64,000 nucleotides of DNA, from NCBI GenBank assembly GCA_965248175.1, contig OZ252093.1, positions 682,001-746,000 of the forward strand. Reading direction: 5' to 3'. Of the stretch, positions 44,443 to 53,593 are shown one piece after another. The notes beneath the pieces are model-generated. The model was not told the origin of the DNA. It did not search any database and saw nothing but the letters and a program-made list of their open reading frames with translations. Position numbers and translations under genes: made by a program. Every line of letters begins with the position of its first letter. Positions within the stretch are counted from its first letter, which is position 1. Source of the DNA: VXPQ01 sp965248175. Its GTDB lineage: Bacteria > Bacteroidota > Rhodothermia > Rhodothermales > VXPQ01.

Positions 44443-45623
44443 GGATACTCTGATTAAGGCCCGGTTTGTATTTTACGATATAGTCCATCACCAAGCGAGG
44501 AAGATCCGATGCTCCAGTTTTCATTCGAGGACGTGACCTACCAAAGCCGGAGGAGAAAGACGCGTAACCAGCGATTTTTGGAGCAGATGGATGCGGTGCT
44601 TCCCTGGAAGGTTTTTCTTTTGGAATTGGAGTCTTTCTATCCGAAGGGCGCCAAGGGGCGTCCTCCGGTCGGTCTTGAGGTGATGCTTCGAATCTACTTC
44701 ATGCAGCAATGGTTCGGGCATTCGGATCCGGGCATGGAAGACGCCCTGCACGACAATATTGCGATGCGTCGTTTCGCTCGTCTGGAGGCGGGCTACGCGC
44801 CGGACGAGACGACGATATGCAAGTTTCGTCACTGGCTTGAAGAGCGCGAGTTGACGAAGACGCTTCTGTCGATTAGCGGCAAGCACCTTCGTTCTTGTGG
44901 CATCATGGTTCGCGAGGGCAGTATCGTGGACGCGACGATCATTTCTGCTCCGACGTCTACGAAGAACCGCTCTGGTCAGCGCGATCCTCAGATGAAGTCC
45001 ACTCGTAAGGCGAACAAGTGGCATTTCGGGATGAAAGCGCATATCGGCACGGACACGCAGGGCTATGTGCACAGCGTAGAAGTAACGGCGGCGAACGTGC
45101 ACGACGTGACGATGATGGAGCAGTGTCTTCACGGCGAGGAGAAGACGATCTACGGCGACAAGGGCTACGCGTGCCGAAAGCACAAGGAGCGCGCCGAGTC
45201 GCAAGGCGTCGCCTGGCGCGTGTTGCGCAAGGCGGCCAGAGGCAGGAAACTGACGTGCGCGGACGCTTCGTTCAATCGCAAGAGCAACCGCACTCGTGCT
45301 CGCGTAGAGCATCCCTTCGGGGTGGTCAAGCACCTTTGGGGCTACCGCAAGACGCGCTACCGCGGGTTGCGCAAGAACGCGGCGCAGGTCTATACGCTGT
45401 TTGCGCTGGCGAATTTCTTCATGGCGCGCAAGAAATTGATAGCGGTCGCGGGATAGATATGCCCGGGCGCCGCGTTTTGAGGCGTCCGGGGCGCTAAAAC
45501 GCAACAATATCGTAGATTCGGCCTTGAATCCGACCCCTGACGGCCCCTGTCCAACCTGAAATCGCCCTTCCCCGATCTCGAATCTTCAATTCGACTCCCA
45601 GTGATGGATTGATCAGAGTATCC
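44443..45623 (+). mobile_element. IS5-family element, copy 2
   Basis: 1181 bp with GGATACTCTGAT ends, flanked by the 4-bp duplication TTAA (44439-44442, 45624-45627). The insertion interrupts the NTPase gene in the sense direction. Confidence 0.93.
44509..45456 (+). CDS. IS5-family transposase (copy 2)
   Basis: 315 residues, the same protein as at 31759-32706: N-terminal MLQFSFEDVTYQSRRRKTRN, catalytic blocks GSIVDATIISAPT, KTIYGDKGYAC and ARVEHPFGVVKHLWGYRKTRY. The identical protein with a few silent DNA differences indicates selection or recent transposition. Confidence 0.93.
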   Translation: MLQFSFEDVTYQSRRRKTRNQRFLEQMDAVLPWKVFLLELESFYPKGAKGRPPVGLEVMLRIYFMQQWFGHSDPGMEDALHDNIAMRRFARLEAGYAPDETTICKFRHWLEERELTKTLLSISGKHLRSCGIMVREGSIVDATIISAPTSTKNRSGQRDPQMKSTRKANKWHFGMKAHIGTDTQGYVHSVEVTAANVHDVTMMEQCLHGEEKTIYGDKGYACRKHKERAESQGVAWRVLRKAARGRKLTCADASFNRKSNRTRARVEHPFGVVKHLWGYRKTRYRGLRKNAAQVYTLFALANFFMARKKLIAVAG

Positions 45624-48231
45624 TTAAGATGATTCTCGCAGGGCCAATCGTGGACTGTGCCAATCTGGCTCATCAGGCTGCGCGTGATCCAGATTGGGAT
45701 CCCTTCCATCGCATTACCGCCATTCAAGCCATGCTCGCTTGCGGTCTCGACAATGCCGTTCGCAAGATTGCAGACGATATGTTGCTCAAGGAGTCATCCT
45801 GGCCTAATGAAATCGTGCGTCGGGTCGTAGAATATATGTTCCCTAAGATCATCACGGCGGACGAGTTGATGACGCTTATGGAGCAGAGACCCGAATCGAA
45901 GGCAATTACAGGGGGCTTTGCTTGGACATCAGGGAACATCGCAGCAACCATTGACCCTTGGTCGGGACCTGCCGTTGCTTTCCGGGACAAAATGGCTGAC
46001 CTCATCTGGCGCGAACGCACGCCAATACAGCAATTTTATTCCATTCACAGCAGGTTCGATCATCTTGCGGAAGCACTTGCAAGTTTGTGCGATCGACAAT
46101 TATCCGAAGAACCGCACCGGCACCCAGACCCTGGCTTGATCCGAGCTTGTGTCATCGCCTCTCTATTCGATTCCAGTGGAAATGGCTGGCGCAAAACGTT
46201 CGAGAAGCTCAGGACACACTTTAAGGATAATGTAACCCTGCGAAGCGTGGCCTTTTGGACCGAACTTGCATGCATAGACGAGGACATTCCGAACCGGAAC
46301 GACAGAGACCGTTTCCAAAACATGCAGGAAAGGAACAGCCTCGCAGGCCGGTTAACAGAGATTGATCGACCTTGGCTGGAAACAGCCATTGCAGACGAAA
46401 GCCGACCCGAACGGCGCGGCGTTGCGCTCTATGCCTGGATTCAGATTTGGCGCGAGTTTGGGGGGGATGCTTCGGCATTGGGTACTATCCGCCCCATGCT
46501 GCAGGATGATCCAGCCCTGGAACAAGTATTTGAAGATAATACAGCGCCACGGGGACAAGACGAAGAAAGACAGAAGTACCTGCAGCGCCAACTTGCACAG
46601 AGTAAACGCATACGGAACGACCGTAAAGCACAGCATCTGGAGCAATGGACAAAATGGCGAAACCAATTGCTCGAAAATCCTGATGACGCTTTCTCGGAAG
46701 AAAAACGAGAAAGTACAGTGCTCGGGCTTTTTCAATGGTGGTGTGAGCCTGATCTGGGATCAAAATACAATACCTGGAACAAGGAGGCGATAACGCAAGC
46801 GTTTAGCCGGGACATCGCCGACCGCGCCGAGCAGGCCTTTCGAAAATTCTGGCGTACGTCTACGCCGCCGGTGCTTTGGTCTGCGCGCCCCGTTGAGGAA
46901 AGGAGCAGCACACCTTGGAAATGGCTGTGTGGACTTTGGTGTGTCTTGGCTGAAGCCTCAACGCCGGGATGGACAGATTCCTTGTCGCGCGAGGAAGCTC
47001 GTACTGCAGCAATTTACGCGACTGTCGAGTTGAACAATTTTCCCTCGTTTATTGCCGATCTCACAACATCGCATCGCAAGGAAGTAAACGAATTTATCGG
47101 GGGTGAATTGAGTGCCGAACTCGACATCAGCGATAGCGACGATCTACCACCGATTCTGCACAAACTGACGAGTGCACCGGATTGCCTCAAGAAACTTCTG
47201 GCGCCTCGCTTGCTTGACGCATTATTGTCGGGGGCAAACGCCTTCTCACAGGTAAAGTGGGGGGCGCATAACCTCACATCCGTGCTACAGATTCTGGATG
47301 AAACGAGTAGTGAGGAAGATCGGGGGGGAATTGCCCAAGAGTGCGCCGAGCGCTACGAAGCCGCCCCTCACAGTGCACTGGCGCTCGCATGGCTTAAGGG
47401 ATTGTTCCGGTTCGATGCGGAACGCGGAACACAGGTGCTGATTGCGAGCTTGGCGGACAGCGAGGATCCGGTCATTCGCGAACGGGCCCTCGGAATATTC
47501 GCCGACTCGTTCAGCGATCACGATGTTGCCTTTTTCAAGATTGCAGACCCCGCCCGGCATGCCCATGCTCTCGGACAACTTGTACGGTGCGCCTATATAT
47601 TCATCCGACCAGAAAAAGATCAGAGTCACGAAGAGGCATACTCTCCAGATACAAGGGATAATGCCCAAAGGGCCAGAAGCTTCTTGCTGGACAGATTGCT
47701 CGGCACACCTGGACAGGAAGCTCACGATGTCGCCCTGAATCTCATAAATGAGAACGTGTTTGATGATCGTTCGGACTATATCCGATTCCTCGTTCGAAAG
47801 CAAACGGCCACCGATGCCGAGTTTGCCCCGCATGCACCGGAAGATGTGGTCGAACTGGAGAGGAGACTTGAAATACCACCGCAAGACCGAAACGGTCTGT
47901 TCAGAGTCATGATGGATCGACTCGACGACCTCCAGCACTACTTCACCCACGACGATTTCACGGACCGGGTGACGGTCAGAAATATCAAGGAGGAAATGGA
48001 AGTGCAGCGTACGCTTGCTTGGCGCATCCGCGATAAGGCAAACGGCGCCTATAAAGTAACGCGCGAAGAAGAGGTCGCCGATCATAAACGACCGGACATC
48101 CGACTCTGGACCGTCAAGGGCGATCACAAAGCGGCTGTGGAAGTAAAAATGGGGAATTATAAGGAATTGTTGACGGCCTGCGATCTTCCTCGTATACAGG
48201 CCCCTGCAGTATAGGGCTTTATAGGTATACG

Positions 48232-48546
48232 ATGCACACACACACACACACACACACGGCAACAACCGGGCCGAATTGGGCAAACCGGACCCTGTGGACG
48301 GGCGACAATCTGGACGTAATGAGGGGCATGAACTCCGCCTCGGTCGATCTCATCTACCTCGACCCGCCGTTCAACTCTAACCGCAACTATTCCGCCCCAA
48401 TAGGTTCAGAGGCCGCCTTTAAGGATACGTGGACACTCTCTGACGTAGACCTTGCCTGGCATGGCGAGATATCCCCTGCGGTGTACGCAATCATCGACGC
48501 TGCGGGCCTATCGCATGGCGCGGGCTTGCGGTCCGTGCCGGATTAA
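48232..48546 (+). CDS. IS-borne 5' fragment of adenine-specific DNA methyltransferase, in frame
   Basis: A 104-residue open frame starting ATG CAC ACA, so the protein opens with alternating His-Thr from the CA tract, then WANRTLWTGDNLDVMRGMN, the DPPF catalytic motif in DLIYLDPPFNSNRNY, and DTWTLSDVDLAWHGEI. It covers only the N-terminal part of a site-specific N6-adenine methyltransferase and stops where the element continues into the transposase end. With 23 CA-tract bases the ATG is in frame, unlike copy 2 with 25. The truncated product has no AdoMet-binding FxGxG region, so methylation is not expected. Confidence 0.72.
   Translation: MHTHTHTHTATTGPNWANRTLWTGDNLDVMRGMNSASVDLIYLDPPFNSNRNYSAPIGSEAAFKDTWTLSDVDLAWHGEISPAVYAIIDAAGLSHGAGLRSVPD
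48235..48257 (+). repeat. (CA)n microsatellite, 23 bases
   Basis: A CA run directly after the ATG of the methyltransferase fragment, one unit shorter than the tract at 5741-5765 in the otherwise near-identical element. Confidence 0.97.
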
Positions 48547-49484
48547 GCCACCAGCGTTCTGTACCGGAGCCGCTTGCCCACCATTGCGCAGGCGACAAGG
48601 CCCATCTGTTCCAGCGTGTCGAGTTCGCGCAATCCGTGGCGGCCTGAGAAATCCGCCACATAGCGGTGAAGGTGCTTGCGGCTCATCTTGTGGTATACGC
48701 CCTTGTGTGCTCGTTTGAGGGTTGCCCAGAACGATTCTATGCCGTTGGTGTGCGCCATGCCGCGTACGTATTCGCCTACCGAGTGCTGGACGCTCGCAAG
48801 GTCGTAGATGTACCGCAGACCCGCGTATGCCTTGTTGTCGTCCGTGTAGACGACCGCACCCAATTCGGCGTTGTCCAGAACGAAGCCTTGCAACGTCCGG
48901 CTTGTCGTATTCTGCACGACTTCCGCCTTGATCTTGCCAGTGGCCCGATCCTTTGCTCCGACAACGGCGGTCTTGCCTACAGTTCCCCGGCCAGCGTGGA
49001 GTTTCTTCGATTCGTGCTTGTTCGATTCCGTGCCCCCTACGTACGTCTCATCGACTTCAACGGGGCCGCCGAACAGGTCGTTATCGGCGCCCTCGAACGC
49101 CTTGCGGATGCGTTGGAGCAGGTGCCACGCCGAGTTCTGCGCGATCCCGATATCCCGATGCAGTTTCATCGAGGAAACGCCTTTCAGATTTGTCGTATGC
49201 AGGTAAATCGCATACGCCCATTTGCGGAGCGACAGATTCGACCCCTCCATGACCGTTCCGACCTTGACGGAAAAGTACTTGCGGCAGTCGGTGCACCAGT
49301 AGGGCATGCAATGATGAGACGCTTCGCGGGTGCGTGTTCCCTTGCAGCGCGGGCAATGGCGACCGTCCGGCCAGATACGAGATTCGAACCACTTGCGGGC
49401 CGCTTCCTCGTCGGGAAACATATCGGCCAGTTGCATCAGGGTAATGCCGCTGCGGTGCGCTTTTCCAGGTGCTACATGTGCCAT
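48543..49484 (-). CDS. IS1595-family transposase (element C, copy 3)
   Basis: The same protein as at 6051-6992, with all blocks present (CPRCKGTR, CTDCRKYF, GVSSMKLHRDIG, VEVDETYVGG, VYTDDNKAY, HTNGIESFWATLKR). The start at 49484 has GGAG seven bases upstream. Its stop region overlaps the end of the convergent methyltransferase fragment by 4 bases. Confidence 0.93.
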   Translation of the reverse strand: MAHVAPGKAHRSGITLMQLADMFPDEEAARKWFESRIWPDGRHCPRCKGTRTREASHHCMPYWCTDCRKYFSVKVGTVMEGSNLSLRKWAYAIYLHTTNLKGVSSMKLHRDIGIAQNSAWHLLQRIRKAFEGADNDLFGGPVEVDETYVGGTESNKHESKKLHAGRGTVGKTAVVGAKDRATGKIKAEVVQNTTSRTLQGFVLDNAELGAVVYTDDNKAYAGLRYIYDLASVQHSVGEYVRGMAHTNGIESFWATLKRAHKGVYHKMSRKHLHRYVADFSGRHGLRELDTLEQMGLVACAMVGKRLRYRTLVA

Positions 49485-49557
49485 GACGGTCTCCATTTTG
49501 TGCACCTGTAATAATACGATATTTATTCCCTCTTGTCAACAATTCCTTATAATTCCC

Positions 49558-50024
49558 TTTGTTTTCCATGCCACATTGTAAAACTCAACACCGACCCGTG
49601 CGGTTATATAAAAAGACATCCTCGGTATAATTTTGGGATCCCAGTGATGTTTGATTCCGGTTTTCAAATCAATAATATTTTGTATATACGTCAAATCAAT
49701 ATTGTCAGCACTAATAATAGTGTTGTCAGCACTAATAATAGTGCCCACAATATCGAACGGTTCAGATCTACGATTAAAATTTACAGAAGCGAGTATATAG
49801 GATCTTCTACGAATATTATATCCATATTCTCCATATACACCGACAGGAAACCTCTCTGTGTTATCAAAATACTCACTTTTATAAACCCGTGATAAATGGT
49901 GATACCCTGCGGAAACATACGACGCAGGTTTCCCTTCCCTGGATATCTCGTCTTCCTCGGACTGCGCATTAGCCGAAGGGATGAAAAGAAAAGACAGGAA
50001 AAAAATGAATGCGCTCCTTTTCAT
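49558..50024 (-). pseudogene. Outer-membrane beta-barrel-like protein, 3' end lost to IS1595-C
   Basis: From ATG at 50024: signal peptide (SAFIFFLSFLFIPSANAQ), then about 135 residues of alternating aromatic and polar segments such as ASYVSAGYHHLSRVYKSEYF, GVYGEYGYNIRRRSYILASV and SFYITARVGVEFYNVAWK, suggesting a porin-like barrel. A 21-bp sequence is duplicated in tandem (two copies of TIISADN). The gene runs into the IS at 49557 and ends within it. It is AT-rich relative to its surroundings. No family assigned. Confidence 0.65.
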
Positions 50025-50344
50025 ATTCTCATCTCCCGTAAGCGCTTAATTTGAAAAGCTGGTCGACCATTTTTCAAGTACGTATTCTGTCGGCATTTCA
50101 ACATACCGCCAAAAGGGTATGGATAATTGCAAAGGATTGTGAATTTTACATAAAGGGACCTGGGGGGGTAACGAACCGTCTGCAAGGGCGACCGGGACGG
50201 AAGCACTGACGCAGCGGAAAAGCAGGCGCACATAATCGAGTGGATTTTCTTCGCATCCCCGCAAAAAACCACCCCGTTGGAATGAAACACCCCGTGCCGG
50301 AGTATAATCAGTTTACGGCATCGCATCAAAAGACAACCTTCCCC
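50025..50344. other. Intergenic region
   Basis: About 320 bp between two divergent exported-protein genes. No gene or RNA recognised. The left part is AT-rich and probably holds the barrel-gene promoter. Confidence 0.5.
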
Positions 50345-51430
50345 ATGCTCCGTAAACCGTCACGCATTCTCGTCCTTGCGTTTCTTGTTCTGGCCGTCTC
50401 TGTCGCTGCGTACAGTGAAATGTCAGGGACTTCCGGAAACAACACGGTTCCGAACAAAGAGACAGCACAGCACCCAGGCGCCGCTTCGAACAACGACAAG
50501 GCGGCGGAAGTGGTCGCTGCAGTCGAAGCGCTGTACGATACGCTCGACGATGACCTGCTGGAGGAAGTGACGTACGATCTGGACGACGAAAAGCGTCGGA
50601 ACTGGTCGAACCTGCCCGTGAACATCCTCGACTTCGAGCGGAACGGCATTCGCATGGGCGACCTGAACGAAGAGCAACTGGCCTCAGTGTTTGCCGTGCT
50701 GGAGACGTCCCTGAGCAAAGAAGGCTTCGAAAAAGTGCGCCAGATCGTGCGGGCGGACGAGATCCTGGCGCAATCGTCGCCTCTTACGGCCCGGTTCGGC
50801 TGGACAGAAGACAATTACTGGTTTGCCGTGTTCGGCACGCCTTCCGAGACGGAGGCCTGGTCATGGCAATTCGGAGGACACCACCTTGCTGTGAACGTGA
50901 CGATCGACGAGGGGCGGATGTTCTTGAGCCCCACGTTTCTTGGCGTGGAGCCTGCGACCTACGAGGACGGTGGCAAGGCATTCGCACCGCTGAAGGCGGA
51001 GCTCGAGGGAGGGCTTGCGCTGGTGACGGCGCTGGATGAGCCGCAACGAGCCGCCGCTATGGTAAACAATCGTCCGAGGGAGGTGTATGCCGGGGCCGGA
51101 CGGGACGGGGTTCTCCCTCCCATGGAGGGCGCCCGTGTGGAAGAGTGGCCGGCGGTGCAGCAGGAGATGCTCGTGAACCTGATCGACCTGTGGGTCAGCG
51201 TTTTGCCTGAAACCGAAGCCGAAGCGCGCCATGCGGAGATCGCCCCCGACCTGCACGAAACCCGGTTCGCCTGGCATGGTCCTACCGACGGCAGCGGCAG
51301 CGTGTATTATCGCATTCAGGGGCCGCAGCTCCTGATCGAATTCTCCACGCAGGGCAATGTGGGAGACAGCGCGGGGCACAACCATTCCGTGTACCGCGAC
51401 CCGACCAGGGAATACGGGGGCACCCTATGA
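50345..51430 (+). CDS. DUF3500 family exported protein
   Basis: 361 residues from ATG at 50345 (MLRKPSRILVLAFLVLAVSVAAYSE gives a signal peptide); an upstream in-frame ATG adds unconserved residues. Typical DUF3500 features: YDTLDDDLLEEVTYDLDDEKRRNWSN, RNGIRMGDLNEEQ, YWFAVFGTPSETEAWSWQFGGHHLAVN, SPTFLGVEPATYEDGG and GPQLLIEFSTQGN ... GHNHSVYRDPTREYGG. Function is unknown in the family; conserved histidines suggest metal binding. It overlaps the convergent BatA gene end by 6 bases. Confidence 0.85.
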   Translation: MLRKPSRILVLAFLVLAVSVAAYSEMSGTSGNNTVPNKETAQHPGAASNNDKAAEVVAAVEALYDTLDDDLLEEVTYDLDDEKRRNWSNLPVNILDFERNGIRMGDLNEEQLASVFAVLETSLSKEGFEKVRQIVRADEILAQSSPLTARFGWTEDNYWFAVFGTPSETEAWSWQFGGHHLAVNVTIDEGRMFLSPTFLGVEPATYEDGGKAFAPLKAELEGGLALVTALDEPQRAAAMVNNRPREVYAGAGRDGVLPPMEGARVEEWPAVQQEMLVNLIDLWVSVLPETEAEARHAEIAPDLHETRFAWHGPTDGSGSVYYRIQGPQLLIEFSTQGNVGDSAGHNHSVYRDPTREYGGTL

Positions 51431-53584
51431 CCCCGTCCCGGCGAACAAGGATGTTCCTTCTTTCGCCGTCGGGCGCCACCCCTTCGCCACGACCATTTCC
51501 GCCGCCAGAAACAGCAACGCCAGGAGCAGGAACGCTTTCCATAATTCCCGTCCCGTACGCTGCTCCGCCACCGCCTCGACGACATCTCCGGCGGAGCGCC
51601 CTCCTGCTGCTATGATCTCGACCGGCGCGTCGACGACATTGGCCAGACGGCGGAGCGCCTCTCCGGCTTCCAGAATAAGCATATCCGACTCCCGCTCGTC
51701 CACATTGAACGCGATGCGCCGCACGATTTCGTCGCCGGCGTATACATCGTAGACGCCGGAACGCTCGACGGCCTCCTCGTCAATCATTAGCAACGCGGCG
51801 CCGAACAGGTCGCGCTGTTCGGGCACATATTCCGTTCCGTCGGGCCCCGCCAGACGCAACAAAGCCTCTCCGGGAGGGCGGGCGATGCGGAGTTCGGCAG
51901 GGCGGGCCGCCGGAAACTGCTCGCCGGAAATGGATTCGTAAGCCGACAAATAGTACAGGGAGCGATACACGAGCGGGATGAACAGGCCGCGGACAGGCAG
52001 TTCGCTCCAACGCGCGTCGGGCGCCACGGCAAGCAGCAGCACCACGCCCCGCTCATGCCGGATTTCCTGCAGGAACGGATCGCCGTTGGAAAGGCGAATA
52101 ATGGACTGCTCCCCGGCGCCTTCCGGCTCATAGCGCGCGGCGAACCATATCTCCGGACGCTCCACATTCGGTGCGTCTCCTTCCGCCTCGATATGAAAAA
52201 CGCCCTCGAAAAGCGGGTGCTCCAATTCGACATGGTCGAACGAGGCAATGCGGGTTTGCGACCCGAGCGATCCATTGAAACCGGATATGCGGCCACCCCC
52301 GACCATCTCCAGCAAGGTGTTGTACTCCTGCCCCTCTTCCTGTCCTGCGGAGGATGGGCTGAGAAGCAATCCGCCCCCGCCCGCAACGTATCGCGCGAGC
52401 ACCTCCGTTTCTCCACTGGACAGGGTCTGCGCACCCGCAACCACCACCGCATCGTATCCTTCCGGCCCCGTCGCCGCCAGACTCGTTTCCGGAATAACCG
52501 TCACGTCGAAGGCAACCTGTCCCCTTGCCAGTTCCGGCGACAGGGCCAGTTCCAGAAAACCTGTGTTCTCGCCTTCCCCCCGTACGATCAGAATGCGCCG
52601 CCGCTCGGGCACATGCAGCGTGAAATAGCGGCGGTCGTCAAAGGCAAACACGTCCTCCTCGATCTGCACCACGCCGGAGAGCCACCCGCTTTCGGGCGGC
52701 GTAATCGTGAAGAGCACCTCCGTCGGCTCGCGCGGCAAAAGATCCGCAGTGGCCTGGGCCAGACGGCGGCCTTCCAGAAAAACGCTCGCCACATAGCCCT
52801 CTACGGGTTCGTCTGCGTAATTCACCAGCGTCGCCGACAAACGCACCGGCTGACCCGCTTCGACAATGCGGCTGTCGATACGCACATCGACCACGGCTAC
52901 GTTGGCCTGCGTTCTGCCCCCGACCGGCAGCAAGTACGCCCGCATACCTTCCGCTTGCACAGCACGCACGGTGTCCGCCAGCGCCGGGGCCTGCATATCG
53001 CTCACGATGTACACTTCCCGGTTGGGGTGAGCGGCTTCCTCAAGCGCCTCCGTAGCAGAAGCAACGGCCTTGAGCAGCGACACTCCGGCGGCGGAAGCCC
53101 GGATATCCTCAACCGCATCTATGGCGGCAGCGGGCGAAAGAGACCCCTGGGGCACATCGCCCCCGGCTGTTGTCCGCAGAAAAATCTCATCGCGCTCCTC
53201 GAACTCCCGGATCAGGCCGGAAACGATGTCTTTGGCCTGGCGGAGGTATTCCCCCTCCGCATCCCGCAGCGTCATGGAGAGCGAATTGTCGATGACGAGC
53301 GCCGCGGAAGACCGCGCCACGCCGCCGACGGCGCCGGCTACCTGGCCCGTAAGAGAAGGACGGGCAAAGGCGCACACCAGACAGATGATCGCAAGGAGGC
53401 GAAGCGCAAGCAGCAGCCACTGCCGCAGCCGCATCCGCTGCATCGTGGTTTTTTGCAATTCCCGCACGAACGTCAGCGAACTGAAATCCACCTTCCGCGG
53501 ACGGCGGAAATGGAACAGATGCACGATCACCGGAAGCGCTACCGCGCCCAGCGCAAGCAGCATGAATGGATTGAGAAATTCCAT
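51425..53584 (-). CDS. BatA/vWA-domain membrane protein
   Basis: 719 residues. The N-terminus MEFLNPFMLLALGAVALPVIVHLFHFRRPRKVDFSS is the BatA double-membrane-segment domain. A von Willebrand A domain follows with a MIDAS-like ALVIDNSLSM (about residue 93-102). The middle and C-terminal regions have beta-sandwich stretches and a DUF4159/amidotransferase-like segment (YDAVVVAGAQTLSSGETEVLARYVAGGGGLLL). Such proteins belong to aerotolerance-type (Bat) operons of Bacteroidota; the exact job is unclear. It begins 9 bp after the hipA stop. Confidence 0.85.
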   Translation of the reverse strand: MEFLNPFMLLALGAVALPVIVHLFHFRRPRKVDFSSLTFVRELQKTTMQRMRLRQWLLLALRLLAIICLVCAFARPSLTGQVAGAVGGVARSSAALVIDNSLSMTLRDAEGEYLRQAKDIVSGLIREFEERDEIFLRTTAGGDVPQGSLSPAAAIDAVEDIRASAAGVSLLKAVASATEALEEAAHPNREVYIVSDMQAPALADTVRAVQAEGMRAYLLPVGGRTQANVAVVDVRIDSRIVEAGQPVRLSATLVNYADEPVEGYVASVFLEGRRLAQATADLLPREPTEVLFTITPPESGWLSGVVQIEEDVFAFDDRRYFTLHVPERRRILIVRGEGENTGFLELALSPELARGQVAFDVTVIPETSLAATGPEGYDAVVVAGAQTLSSGETEVLARYVAGGGGLLLSPSSAGQEEGQEYNTLLEMVGGGRISGFNGSLGSQTRIASFDHVELEHPLFEGVFHIEAEGDAPNVERPEIWFAARYEPEGAGEQSIIRLSNGDPFLQEIRHERGVVLLLAVAPDARWSELPVRGLFIPLVYRSLYYLSAYESISGEQFPAARPAELRIARPPGEALLRLAGPDGTEYVPEQRDLFGAALLMIDEEAVERSGVYDVYAGDEIVRRIAFNVDERESDMLILEAGEALRRLANVVDAPVEIIAAGGRSAGDVVEAVAEQRTGRELWKAFLLLALLFLAAEMVVAKGWRPTAKEGTSLFAGTGS

Positions 53585-53593
53585 GAGGCTCGG

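Larger units (their letters stand above)
42874..48151 (+). pseudogene. STAND/NACHT-like NTPase with C-terminal PD-(D/E)XK-type motif, broken
   Basis: The start is ATG at 42874 (MTKFIDLDRRFREPTDEEL). A P-loop is at residues 53-60 (AEAGSGKT), Walker B/acidic box WFFLDAVDEL at 119-127, then VIISCRPSDWRP: the layout of NACHT-type NTPases. A long helical region follows. Near the 3' end RPDIRLWTVKG then AAVEVKM gives a D...ExK pattern like restriction-type nucleases. Lesions: a +1 frameshift near 43865-43885; IS5 at 44443-45623 (frame resumes exactly as GLLLKMILAGP after removing one TTAA); and truncation at 48151 by IS1595-C, right at the EVK motif. About 1,360 residues remain. Proteins of this build are often antiphage effectors; that role here is inference. 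Confidence 0.72.
48152..49557 (-). mobile_element. IS1595-C, copy 3, complete
   Basis: 1406 bp, with the same 23-bp terminal repeats as copy 2. The flanks are TAAAAATG and TTTGTTTT, so there is no target duplication, and the genes on either side are unrelated (NTPase on the left, truncated membrane-type protein on the right). An adjacent deletion or recombination between copies is the likely cause. Confidence 0.92.
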
